Shown here: positions 18,383-26,563 of the stretch, piece after piece
Numbering within the stretch: the stretch's first letter is position 1
How the letters are laid out: each line of letters starts with the position of its first letter
From: CBDCUI01 sp965223115
GTDB taxonomy: Bacteria > Pseudomonadota > Gammaproteobacteria > UBA4575
Reading direction: 5' to 3'
Assembly (NCBI GenBank): GCA_965223115.1
Contig: OZ244982.1
Location: forward strand, 1,860,001 to 1,924,000
Length of the DNA stretch: 64,000 nucleotides
Translations under genes and position numbers: made by a program
Notes under the pieces: model-generated
The model's input: only the letters and a program-made list of their open reading frames with translations
Told to the model about the DNA's origin: nothing
The model's database searches: none

Positions 18383-18701
18383 ATTAGCTCCGCAACGTGT
18401 TTTAAACCACATTAAGACTTATTTAAATAAATTCTTTATCTGAATATTTTATTTTTATGAAGTAGACCGTTAAATAATGTATTTATTACAGTAACTATCA
18501 AAGTGTACTCTGACAGCAGAATATATGCTGAAATTTTTACACATATAAGTAATTCTTAAACTGTGATAGCAAGTACTTACTGAATAATAATTTAAATCGT
18601 TTTCTATTTAATCAAGTTCCGTGATAACTTCATGAAATAATAAGTGTATAATTCCTTTCATCTATCCCATATATAATTAAATAATAAAGGGAAGAATTAA
18701 A
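18383..18701. other. Divergent promoter region between the ThDP enzyme and the FMN-binding protein
   Basis: This AT-rich 319-bp gap separates two divergent genes. It holds the CGGTCTA element for the - strand gene (18463-18490). For the + strand gene there is a possible -10 TATAAT at 18647-18652, with no convincing -35. A GGGAAG ribosome site lies at 18689-18694. I see nothing else in it. Confidence 0.4.
18463..18490 (-). promoter_or_regulatory. Candidate alternative-sigma promoter of the ThDP-enzyme operon
   Basis: On the - strand TGTAA (18490-18486) lies 16 nt before CGGTCTA (18469-18463). The 10-mer ACGGTCTACT is identical to the one before hvfB. It lies about 80 bp before the ATG at 18382. 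The spacing is one base shorter than before hvfA and hvfB. Confidence 0.4.
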
Positions 18702-20198
18702 ATGCCTGAGTTACCCACTTTCGTCATTCGGTTTCTTGAAGTTGCAGCATTCTTATTCATATTCGCCTTTGGAGTACTCGTTATTGTCATAGTTGTTTTA
18801 TACATAATAGACAAATCACAACGTGCACATGCGATTCGCCATAACTTCCCTGTTATCGGCCGATTTCGATATTTCTTTGAAGAGCTAGGTGAATTTTTCA
18901 GACAATACTTCTTCGCTATGGATCGGGAAGAATTACCTTTCAATAGAGCACAACGGTCTTGGGTATACCGAGCAGCTAAAAATATCGACAACACCGTAGC
19001 CTTCGGATCAACTCGAGATTTACGCCCCACTGGCACAGTGTTATTTGCAAATTGCCCCTTTCCAACACTTGATCAAGATGCAGTACCACCAAGCAAAATT
19101 ACGATAGGCCCTTATGCAGAAAAACCATATACCACGGATTCACTATTTAACATTTCGGGTATGAGCTATGGAGCCATATCAAAACCCGCTGTACTTGCTT
19201 TATCCAATGGTGCACGCATGGCAGGGTGTTGGATGAATACAGGTGAAGGAGGTTTATCCCCTTATCATTTAGAAGGCGGTGCAGATATTGTTTTTCAAAT
19301 CGGCACTGCCAAATATGGTGTACGTGATGAAGATGGTAATTTAAGTGATGAAAAATTGCGTGCAATTGCAACCCTCGAGCAAGTCAAAATGTTTGAAATC
19401 AAACTCAGCCAAGGTGCTAAACCAGGCAAAGGTGGAATTTTACCGGGTGAAAAAGTAACTAAAGAAATAGCTAATATTCGAGGAATCCCTATTGGAAGTG
19501 ACTCCATCAGCCCTAATCGACATCCAGAAATCGATTCAATAGAAGAGTTGTTGGAAATGATTGAGCGAATACGCAAGCTCACAGGCAAACCCGTTGGTAT
19601 AAAGGCTGTAATAGGAGCCTATGGCTGGATTGACGATGTACTGGACATTATAAAAAAACGTGGAATCGAATCCGCACCTGACTTTATTACTATTGACAGC
19701 GCTGATGGCGGCACAGGTGCCGCACCCATGAGCTTAATCGATTATATGGGCTTACCTATACAAGAAAGCCTGCCACTCGTGGTAGATCAGCTAAAAGCAC
19801 ATGATCTACGTGGGCGTATAAAGATTATATGCTCAGGGAAGCTGGTTACTCCAGCAGATGTAGCATGGGCTTTCGCTGTGGGAGCTGATTTTGTCGTCTC
19901 AGCACGCGGTTTTATGTTTTCTTTAGGCTGTATCCAAGCTTTACAATGCAATAAAAACACTTGCCCTACGGGTATTACCACGCATAACAAAAAGCTCCAA
20001 ACTGGCTTAGACCCTGTAATTAAGGCAGAACGTGTAAGCAATTATGCAAAAAACATGGTCTATGAAGTAGGCGTGATTGCACATTCATGTGGAGTAAAAG
20101 AACCTCGACAATTGCGTAGATTTCATGCACGCATGGTCAGACCAGATGGAAAGTCTGTACCCTTGAATGAATTATATCCAGATCCAAAATTGACATAA
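18702..20198 (+). CDS. Membrane-anchored FMN-binding glutamate synthase family protein
   Basis: The 498-residue protein starts with one transmembrane helix (about 8-38) and then a domain like the central FMN domain of GltB. Typical parts are FNISGMSYGAISKPAVLALSNGA, the acceptor-site segment GEGGLSPYH, KPGKGGILPGEKVT, the FMN-binding GGTGAAPMSLIDYMG, and CNKNTCPTGITTH with cluster-type cysteines. It lacks the glutaminase domain, so it is not a full glutamate synthase. The true reaction of this stand-alone family is uncertain. DoxX follows 39 bp downstream. Confidence 0.85.
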   Translation: MPELPTFVIRFLEVAAFLFIFAFGVLVIVIVVLYIIDKSQRAHAIRHNFPVIGRFRYFFEELGEFFRQYFFAMDREELPFNRAQRSWVYRAAKNIDNTVAFGSTRDLRPTGTVLFANCPFPTLDQDAVPPSKITIGPYAEKPYTTDSLFNISGMSYGAISKPAVLALSNGARMAGCWMNTGEGGLSPYHLEGGADIVFQIGTAKYGVRDEDGNLSDEKLRAIATLEQVKMFEIKLSQGAKPGKGGILPGEKVTKEIANIRGIPIGSDSISPNRHPEIDSIEELLEMIERIRKLTGKPVGIKAVIGAYGWIDDVLDIIKKRGIESAPDFITIDSADGGTGAAPMSLIDYMGLPIQESLPLVVDQLKAHDLRGRIKIICSGKLVTPADVAWAFAVGADFVVSARGFMFSLGCIQALQCNKNTCPTGITTHNKKLQTGLDPVIKAERVSNYAKNMVYEVGVIAHSCGVKEPRQLRRFHARMVRPDGKSVPLNELYPDPKLT

Positions 20199-20237
20199 TA
20201 AATGGGCGCTCAGCCACAAAAAATAGGAGAATCTTCA

Positions 20238-20891
20238 ATGTCAGCACTAATTTCCACTGCAAACTCATTGCAAAATATTTTAGATAAATTTAGGGCGTTA
20301 GATTTTCTTGGTCCTTTGGCATTACGTTTGTACTTAGCACCCATTTTTATAGCTGTCGGCTTACATAAGTTTATGCATTTAGAAGACATTGCAAGCTGGT
20401 TTGGAAACCCTGATTGGGGACTGGGTCTCCCTGCACCTATGTTAATGGCAATATTAGCTGCTTCTGCAGAATTGTTTGGCGGTATCGCATTGTTATTTGG
20501 CATTGCCGTGCGCTGGTTCGCCATTCCTTTAATGATCACTATGTTGGTCGCTATTTTTGCTGTACATTGGAATAAAGGTTGGTTTGCGGTTGCACCAGGT
20601 GACCCCTCTACTAGCACAGCTAAACCACTTGCATTACTGGGTATTCCTGCTGCAAAACGAAGCCTAGAAAATAGTGAGGAAGTTAACAAACGTGTAAGTG
20701 CGGCCAAATCCCTATTGAAAAAACATGGTAACTATAGCTGGTTAACTGAGAAAGGAAATTTTGTTGTGTTAAACAATGGCATTGAATTTGGTGCAACGTA
20801 TTTCATTATGTTACTAGTATTATTTTTTACAGGAGCAGGCAGATTTTTCAGCATAGATTATTGGCTTGCAAAATCTTTTAGGGAAGAGTGA
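20238..20891 (+). CDS. DoxX family membrane protein
   Basis: I choose the ATG at 20238 (217 residues) because AGGAG at 20225-20229 lies just before it. The frame itself opens at 20202. The DoxX core RLYLAPIFIAVGLHKFMHLEDIASWF is followed by about four membrane helices, with a soluble insert (about 115-165) between the last two. DoxX proteins are common partners of hvfABC/bufferin operons and of thiol or thiosulfate oxidation complexes. Here it sits upstream of hvfB but is separated from it by 186 bp and a candidate promoter. Confidence 0.85.
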   Translation: MSALISTANSLQNILDKFRALDFLGPLALRLYLAPIFIAVGLHKFMHLEDIASWFGNPDWGLGLPAPMLMAILAASAELFGGIALLFGIAVRWFAIPLMITMLVAIFAVHWNKGWFAVAPGDPSTSTAKPLALLGIPAAKRSLENSEEVNKRVSAAKSLLKKHGNYSWLTEKGNFVVLNNGIEFGATYFIMLLVLFFTGAGRFFSIDYWLAKSFREE

Positions 20892-21020
20892 TTAATTCAT
20901 GCATGTTTAACGAGTTACCTATCAGGAACAATATCTTAGGAATAATGTCAAAATAAAGCCTATATAAAATTTAAACAGAAGTTCACGTCACGGCTAATGG
21001 ATGACTGTATAATAAAAACA

Positions 21021-21052
21021 CTATGTAAGGTCGTATACTATTAGACGGTCTA
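21021..21052 (+). promoter_or_regulatory. Candidate alternative-sigma promoter of hvfBC
   Basis: CTATGTAA (21021-21028) lies 17 nt before CGGTCTA (21046-21052), the same arrangement as before hvfA. The -10-like block is also part of a perfect TAGAC-G-GTCTA palindrome (21042-21052). The hvfB start is 25 bp downstream, with AAGGAAAA (21060-21067) as ribosome site. Confidence 0.45.
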
Positions 21053-21077
21053 CTATACCAAGGAAAACTAAATCAAT

Positions 21078-21944
21078 ATGACTACAAAACCACAAAAATC
21101 ATACCCTGTATACGGATCTGGGCTAGGTTTACGCCGTGATCTTTTAGACGAATTGGAATCTAGTTTTCCAACTGAAATCGATTTTATGGAAGTAGCACCA
21201 GAAAATTGGATTGGCATAGGCGGAAAACTTGGCAAACGTTTTCGCAACTTTACCGAAAAAGTACCATTTGTAACACATGGCCTATCTTTATCAATTGGAA
21301 GCCCTGCTCCCTTAGATGAATCCTTTGTGTTAGACATTAAAAAATTCTTAGACCATCACAATATCCGTTACTACAGTGAACATCTTAGTTATTGCTCTGA
21401 TGATGGACATTTGTATGATCTAATCCCTATACCGTTTACTGAAGATGCAATCCACTATGTTGCAAAACGCATCAAACGCGTACAAGAAATTCTAGAAAGA
21501 AAGATTGCTGTTGAAAACATTTCTTACTATGCCGCACCTGGTAAAGAAATGGAGGAAATTCAATTTATCAACGCTGTTTTAGAAGAAGCAGACTGCGATC
21601 TATTACTAGACGTAAATAATATTTATGTTAATTCCGTAAACCATAGATATGACCCTATCGAATTTCTACAAAAACTACCAAGCGATCGAATTGCTTACTG
21701 TCATGTAGCAGGCCATTTTAATGAAGCTGAAGATTTAATTGTTGATACTCATGGCGCAGATGTCATAGATCCAGTATGGAACATTCTAGACAAGGCCTAT
21801 GAGCTATTTGGTATATTTCCAACACTATTAGAAAGAGACTTCAACATTCCACCACTTGATGTATTGATGAAAGAGGTACACATTATCCGTGAATTACAAA
21901 ATAAATGGACTAATGCTTCTGAACCTCTTGCGCAAGTCAGCTAA
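21078..21944 (+). CDS. hvfB: Multinuclear non-heme iron oxidase (DUF692), HvfB/BufB type
   Basis: The 288-residue protein belongs to the DUF692/MNIO family, a TIM barrel with two or three iron ions. Expected ligand-bearing segments are all present: MEVAPENW (about 36-43), FVTHGLSLSIG (69-79), YSEHLSYC (101-108), AVENISYYA (144-152), LDVNNIYVNS (180-189), YCHVAGH (212-218), DTHG and LERDFN (256-261). In characterised systems the enzyme converts Cys residues of a precursor into oxazolone/thioamide or thiooxazole groups together with the DUF2063 partner. The presumed substrate is the EGKC-repeat peptide at 14224, which is not adjacent. Confidence 0.92.
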   Translation: MTTKPQKSYPVYGSGLGLRRDLLDELESSFPTEIDFMEVAPENWIGIGGKLGKRFRNFTEKVPFVTHGLSLSIGSPAPLDESFVLDIKKFLDHHNIRYYSEHLSYCSDDGHLYDLIPIPFTEDAIHYVAKRIKRVQEILERKIAVENISYYAAPGKEMEEIQFINAVLEEADCDLLLDVNNIYVNSVNHRYDPIEFLQKLPSDRIAYCHVAGHFNEAEDLIVDTHGADVIDPVWNILDKAYELFGIFPTLLERDFNIPPLDVLMKEVHIIRELQNKWTNASEPLAQVS

Positions 21945-21958
21945 CTTGATTAATCAAA

Positions 21959-22729
21959 ATGAGTACTGAAAATACAGAATTTAAAAAAGTTCAGTATGCG
22001 TTTACTGCCCATTTAAGAGATCCTGAACATACTTCAATACCATCTGATATAGAAGGTCGGCGCATGGAGATTTACCGCAGTCTTTTCTATCGAAATATTC
22101 AAAATTTTATTGCTAATGCATTTCCAGTATTACGAAAATTATATAATGATGAAGATTGGCATAGAATGGTCAGAGATTTTTTTGCCAACCATCGATCATC
22201 AACACCATATTTCAAAAATATATCAAAAGAATTTCTTTCTTACTTGCAAAATGAACGTGAGCCTCAACCTGAAGACCCTGTATTTATTACTGAACTAGCA
22301 CACTATGAGTGGATTGAGATCGATTTGACGTTCTCTGATGCCGAACCTGACCAATCTCAAATCAACCCACAAGGTGATTTAATCAAAGGTATCCCTATTT
22401 TATCACCACTTGCACATATGCATGCTTACCATTATCCAGTGCATAAAATTAAACCCAGCTTTCAGCCAAGCCAGCCAAATGAACAACCCACTTTTCTTAT
22501 GATTTACAGAAATAGCAAAGATAAAGTGGGTTTCATGGAACTGAATTCCATCACTGCTATGCTTATTGAACTCATTGAAAACAGAGATGGGTATACAGGA
22601 CAACAATTATTAGATGAAATTGTTACAACCACACAGCATCCTAATCCTAAGGTCGTATACCAAGGTGGAGAACAAACTCTTAAACAATTACGTGCAAATG
22701 ACATTATTCTTGGAACAAGAAAAAAGTAG
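21959..22729 (+). CDS. hvfC: DUF2063 RiPP recognition partner, HvfC/BufC type
   Basis: The 256-residue protein has an N-terminal DUF2063 putative DNA-binding/recognition domain (about 8-100: RMEIYRSLFYRNIQNFIANAFPVLRKL). A C-terminal domain (about 140-250) ends in a winged-helix-like segment that contains ELIENRDGYTGQQLL. In HvfBC and MbnBC-type pairs the C protein binds the precursor leader and forms a heterodimer with the MNIO. It starts 14 bp after hvfB, so the two are cotranscribed. No gene follows on this strand. Confidence 0.9.
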   Translation: MSTENTEFKKVQYAFTAHLRDPEHTSIPSDIEGRRMEIYRSLFYRNIQNFIANAFPVLRKLYNDEDWHRMVRDFFANHRSSTPYFKNISKEFLSYLQNEREPQPEDPVFITELAHYEWIEIDLTFSDAEPDQSQINPQGDLIKGIPILSPLAHMHAYHYPVHKIKPSFQPSQPNEQPTFLMIYRNSKDKVGFMELNSITAMLIELIENRDGYTGQQLLDEIVTTTQHPNPKVVYQGGEQTLKQLRANDIILGTRKK

Positions 22730-23053
22730 CCATTATTGCATTATTCTTAAAGACTAAGTCTTAAAATTATAACGCTTTCTAGTTAATACACATTCAAGCA
22801 TCAAGCAATATCCTTGAATTGTGGAGACGTTTATCAAGACTATATAAATATTCCTATCTCATTAAAAAACCCATGACTGATTTCTCAATCATGGGTAAAG
22901 CATCCTTGCCAGGAGATAAACTGTAAAACTTTAATTTTAACGAGTAAGGAAACTTTAAATGAATACTCACATACGTTTTGTGATAAAACACGCATTTCGC
23001 ACCTAGCTGTATTTAACAACCAGGATTAACATCTAACGAAAAACTATCTCAGA
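22730..23053. other. Convergent intergenic region with a terminator
   Basis: This 324-bp gap lies between the convergent hvfC and the DUF6580 gene. The only structure I can support is the hairpin at 22862-22896. The rest is AT-rich and I see no gene in it. Confidence 0.5.
22862..22896 (-). terminator. Intrinsic terminator reading on the - strand
   Basis: ACCCATGA (22869-22876) pairs perfectly with TCATGGGT (22889-22896) around a 12-nt loop. Read on the - strand the stem is followed by TTTTTTAAT. It would end transcripts of the 23054-25043 operon about 160 bp after its last stop codon. Confidence 0.7.
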
Positions 23054-23575
23054 TCAATTAATTGTGAATTTTTTTGGCAAAGAATAACTTTTAAGCCAAT
23101 CAAGTCCATAAAAAAGTAGATATGAAAATATAAGATTTGCTATTAATGCATTACGCAAAAATGGCAATCCAGCCACATAGGCTTGCTGTAAACCTGTTAA
23201 ATTGAAAGCGTACATATCATGGTGTAGCCATGCACCAAAGTTTGTCAGCAGATAAAAAATAATTGAAGCAGTAACCGTGATGATTCCAACCTTAACTACA
23301 GTCCGATTTTTCAGATAACTGCCTAATAAAACGGTTATCGCTATTCCTAAGTACACATATACAATCGTACTGTGCAGACCAAGCACTAGATCGCTTAGCA
23401 ACATGGCCACTAGCGGCACCAAATAAGCAAGAAAACGATTGGCAAACATTGCTCCTGCAAATATAGCCATTGCAGCTATGGGTGTAGCATTTGGTGGATG
23501 TGGTACAAAACGAAACGCTACCAATACAGTTATAATACCTATGAGGTAACCAAGATTCAGCTTACGTAAACTCAT
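23054..23575 (-). CDS. DUF6580-type integral membrane protein
   Basis: The 173-residue protein has about five membrane helices. Its N-terminal part RFVPHPPNATPIAAMAIFAGAMF resembles the DUF6580 family, small proteins related in topology to ECF transporter substrate components. The partner energising module is absent. It lies 28 bp after the phosphoglycosyltransferase gene on the same strand. Its role in this locus is unknown. Confidence 0.65.
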   Translation of the reverse strand: MSLRKLNLGYLIGIITVLVAFRFVPHPPNATPIAAMAIFAGAMFANRFLAYLVPLVAMLLSDLVLGLHSTIVYVYLGIAITVLLGSYLKNRTVVKVGIITVTASIIFYLLTNFGAWLHHDMYAFNLTGLQQAYVAGLPFLRNALIANLIFSYLLFYGLDWLKSYSLPKKFTIN

Positions 23576-23603
23576 ACATAAAAGATATCAAAAATAACTG
23601 TAT

Positions 23604-25043
23604 CTAGTATACGTCTTTATTACTTTTTGCGACGGTTAAAACTGTCTTAAAAATTATTTGAAGATCCAATAATAAAGACCAATGTCGAAGGTACTCTAAA
23701 TCGTACTCAATACGCTTTTCCATTTGCTCAACCTCACTGGTTTCTCCTCTAAAACCATTAACTTGGGCTAACCCTGTGATACCAGGTAAAACCTTATGGC
23801 GTATCATATAGCCCTTAATCACTTTTCGATAAATTTCATTGTGTGCAACCGCATGTGGCCTAGGGCCAACTACACTCATTCTCCCTTGTAATACGTTAAT
23901 GAACTGTGGCAACTCATCCAAAGAGTATTTTCTTAAAAATGCACCAACTTTTGTAACTCGCGGATCATTTCGTTTAGCTTGTATAACTTCATCTCCATCT
24001 TCTATCACTCGCATAGTACGAAATTTATAGACAATTATTTCATGGCCATCTAAACCATAACGACGTTGTTTAAAAAAAACTGGCCCTTTAGATGTGAGTT
24101 TTACACCAATTGAAATTAATATTAATAGAGGTGTAATTAAAATAAGCGCAATGCATGCAATGACAAAGTCGCTTACATGTTTTAATAAGCCTGATATACC
24201 CACGAAAGGCGTCTCACATAATGACACGGTTGGAATACCGTTTACTTCATAGGTGCGTGCTTGTATTAAGTCAAAAACAAATATATCAGGTACAAAATAT
24301 ATTGATGCCGTAGTGTCATGTAGCTCATCTAATAACTTCTTACTTCGTTCCAAATGACGTATAGGTAAAGTGACATAAATGACATCTATATTATTTTCCC
24401 TAACATATTCAGCCAAATCACTTAATTCACCTAATACCCTGCCATGTTCTATGGGACCAATCCGTTCTGCATTACGATCTTCAAAGTAACCAATAAAATC
24501 TGTAGCTAAACCTCCATCTTGCACAAACTGAGAAACTAGTTTTTGACTAATTTCTGTAACACCCGCAACTACAACCCTCCTGGTATTACCTGTACTCTGA
24601 ACTAAAGCCACATTAAGTCGGTTTAGCAAAATTTGCGCAAGTAATAGCGGTAAAGGTGTAATAGAAAACCAAGTAAATAGTACTAATCGTGAGTATAAAT
24701 GTGAGTGTTTTGTTACATAGCCTATCAACAATAAAATGGCAAAAATTAACACCCATGCAAGCAACAAATTACTCGTATTTGTTTTAAAACTCCCGGGATC
24801 TCTGGGGTGTGCAGTCTCAATTTCACGAAAAACAAAAAAAGTAACTAAGAATGCAATTACTGCCAAATTCTGATAGTAATCTCTCATTGAGATATCGTAT
24901 AAAGCCATGGCAAGTAACAGTGTTGCAACAGCTACCAAAGGCGGAGTTAACCAACTCCATAGCTTAACTAGCCCAAATGCTATAGCACGCGGGAATAACC
25001 CTTTAGATGAAACAACTGAAATTGGTTCTGATTTTTCTACCAC
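23604..25043 (-). CDS. Undecaprenyl-phosphate sugar phosphotransferase (exopolysaccharide initiating enzyme)
   Basis: The 479-residue protein is a WcaJ/PglC-type polyprenyl-phosphate hexose-1-phosphate transferase. The N-terminal half has four membrane helices and a Rossmann-like CoA-binding-like domain (GNTRRVVVAGVTEIS, about 152-166). The catalytic part (about 285-479) carries GPVFFKQRRYGLDGHEIIVY, KFRTMR, DELPQFINVLQG and MSVVGPRPHA. It loads the first sugar of the repeat unit onto the lipid carrier at the inner membrane. It starts at GTG 25043. It marks one edge of the polysaccharide locus. Confidence 0.92.
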   Translation of the reverse strand: MVEKSEPISVVSSKGLFPRAIAFGLVKLWSWLTPPLVAVATLLLAMALYDISMRDYYQNLAVIAFLVTFFVFREIETAHPRDPGSFKTNTSNLLLAWVLIFAILLLIGYVTKHSHLYSRLVLFTWFSITPLPLLLAQILLNRLNVALVQSTGNTRRVVVAGVTEISQKLVSQFVQDGGLATDFIGYFEDRNAERIGPIEHGRVLGELSDLAEYVRENNIDVIYVTLPIRHLERSKKLLDELHDTTASIYFVPDIFVFDLIQARTYEVNGIPTVSLCETPFVGISGLLKHVSDFVIACIALILITPLLILISIGVKLTSKGPVFFKQRRYGLDGHEIIVYKFRTMRVIEDGDEVIQAKRNDPRVTKVGAFLRKYSLDELPQFINVLQGRMSVVGPRPHAVAHNEIYRKVIKGYMIRHKVLPGITGLAQVNGFRGETSEVEQMEKRIEYDLEYLRHWSLLLDLQIIFKTVLTVAKSNKDVY

Positions 25044-25710
25044 TTCTTCTTACCTTTTTGACATCAAAATCCTGAAAATGTCAGAAACTAGTATTCATAG
25101 CTTATCAAAGAGTTATGGGGAATAGTGTGAGACAGTAAGTATTTTAAATGCATAGCTCTATACCTTTTATAAATGTTACAAAGTTCCTACTCAGCCAAGT
25201 ATTTAAACTAAATTATATTAAGTAGATAGCATTTCTCATCAAAAGTTTGGCAGCTTACGAATCTCAACTACATGGCATATTAAGCAAGTAAATTGACAAA
25301 AATATGCTATTTTTTGCTGTGCTCGTAAAATATGCTGACAAGTATTTACTTTAAGGCGCTGAATTAAAAGAGAATATACATTAAGTTTATTTAATAACTT
25401 TATGTTTTATATATCGCCCTGATCTTTCAATACTACGACGTTTTGAGCTTAATTTTTTATACTCAATGCTCAGTACAGTTTATCCCTAAAATACTACCGT
25501 TCATTTCTTTAACAATTTGGATTTCTAAATACTGTGATAGAGTTCACAAAAATTTACATATAAACAGAACCTTAAGAGTTTCTAAACTATAAAAAGAAAC
25601 TAAATACGTTTAAGTAAATTTGTCCGCACCCTTAAATGAATTCATGCACATGCTATCAAGCTGTTTTGTTAATAAATTGCCGTAATTAAAAATATCTGGA
25701 GCCTAATACA
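25044..25710. other. Long divergent intergenic region
   Basis: This 667-bp AT-rich gap lies between the initiating transferase and the lysine-repeat protein. It contains a 73-nt element (25476-25548) that recurs before the gene at 27356, ending in a perfect CRP-type palindrome. I see no gene in the remainder. Confidence 0.5.
25476..25548 (+). promoter_or_regulatory. Conserved upstream element ending in a perfect CRP-like site
   Basis: TGTGA-TAGAGT-TCACA (25533-25548) matches the CRP/Vfr consensus TGTGA-N6-TCACA exactly. The 73-nt block that ends with it aligns without gaps to 27151-27223. In that alignment 21 of the first 25 and 19 of the last 23 positions are identical, while the middle differs. 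The site is 162 bp before the TTG start at 25711. Confidence 0.55.
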
Positions 25711-26418
25711 TTGATTCCTTATAAGCTTTTCTTTACAGCTTCATCAAAGATTTTTCTGCTAGCTTTCATTTTACTCTTTCAATTAAGCAACTTTACACAT
25801 GCTTCGCCATTGTCGAATCTAACTAGCATCACAAACTTGAGTAGCACAAAGACTACTGCTGTAACAACTAACAAGAAGTCCAAATCGGCAAACAAGAAAA
25901 AGGGCAAGAAGTCCAAATCGGCAAACAAGAAGAAGGGCAAGAAGTCCAAATCAACGAACAAGAAAAAGGGCAAGAAGTTCAAATCAGCGAACAAGAAGAA
26001 GGGCAAGAAGTCCAAGTCAGCAAACAAGAAGAAGGGCAAGAAGTCCAAATCAGCGAACAAGAAGAAGGGCAAGAAGTCCAAGTCAGCAAACAAGAAGAAG
26101 GGCAAGAAGTCCAAAGTGGCTAAAAGAATTAACAATAGCCGTAATTATCAAACAAATCTAGCAGGCCAACCTCCAACTAAATTAATCATTAACCCACTGA
26201 GAGATCTTGGAAAAGATAAAGGCTATATTTGTTTCAGAATCAAAGCCTATAGTAACACCAAGATATCGAGCTTTTCTAAGCCTGCATGCACATATTTAAA
26301 AAATTCAAACAATATCAAACTTACATGGGACCAGGTAAATAACTCGATCATTGGATATCAAGTTTTTTTTGGGGATTCAGCAAAGAAAACTGAAAATTTC
26401 CTTATGGATGTTTTATAA
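25711..26418 (+). CDS. Secreted lysine-repeat protein with permuted fibronectin-III-like domain
   Basis: The 235-residue protein starts at TTG with GGAG at 25698-25701. A signal peptide spans about 1-31 (cut near THASP). Residues 58-134 are seven 11-residue units KSANKKKGKKS (one with T, one with F), giving a very basic region. The C-terminal domain (about 155-235) opens with INPLRDLG, then CFRIKAYSNTKISSFSKPAC and LTWDQVNNSIIGYQVFFG. It recurs in the next two genes. I do not recognise a named family. I infer a surface or matrix protein that binds an acidic polymer such as the sulfated polysaccharide of this locus. Confidence 0.75.
   Translation: MIPYKLFFTASSKIFLLAFILLFQLSNFTHASPLSNLTSITNLSSTKTTAVTTNKKSKSANKKKGKKSKSANKKKGKKSKSTNKKKGKKFKSANKKKGKKSKSANKKKGKKSKSANKKKGKKSKSANKKKGKKSKVAKRINNSRNYQTNLAGQPPTKLIINPLRDLGKDKGYICFRIKAYSNTKISSFSKPACTYLKNSNNIKLTWDQVNNSIIGYQVFFGDSAKKTENFLMDVL
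25882..26112 (+). repeat. 33-bp tandem repeat coding KSANKKKGKKS
   Basis: Seven tandem 33-bp units code the 11-residue lysine repeat. Units differ by a few substitutions (tcg gca / tca gcg / tca acg; ttc for tcc once). The strongly biased composition also keeps an antisense frame open, but that frame is a shadow. Confidence 0.9.
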
Positions 26419-26519
26419 CTTTGAATTTAACCAACAAGAGGAAAAATACATACGCTTATCAATAAATATAGTCTCTACAAGCTATTAAAACACATAATTT
26501 TATACAACTGGTAGATCAG

Positions 26520-26554
26520 GATGATTATACCAAGCTGTATATTAATCATCGGAG
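26520..26554 (+). promoter_or_regulatory. Hairpin directly before the ribosome site of the lipoprotein gene
   Basis: GATGATTA (26520-26527) pairs perfectly with TAATCATC (26543-26550), and inner TAC/GTA pairs may extend the stem. The Shine-Dalgarno GGAG follows at once (26551-26554), 9 nt before the GTG at 26564. The position suggests an effect on translation, or the end of the upstream transcript. Confidence 0.4.
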
Positions 26555-26563
26555 TTGGACAAA

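Noticed and set aside
24907..25125. Small + strand gene overlapping the start of the sugar phosphotransferase gene
   Set aside because: It lies mostly opposite a well-supported conserved gene, has no recognisable domain, and looks like a shadow frame.
25779..26135. 118-codon antisense frame (repeated DLDFLPFFLFA) opposite the lysine repeat
   Set aside because: It is the mirror of the 33-bp repeat (AAG-rich codons read as CTT/TTC) and has no start context; the sense frame has signal peptide and conserved C-terminal domain.
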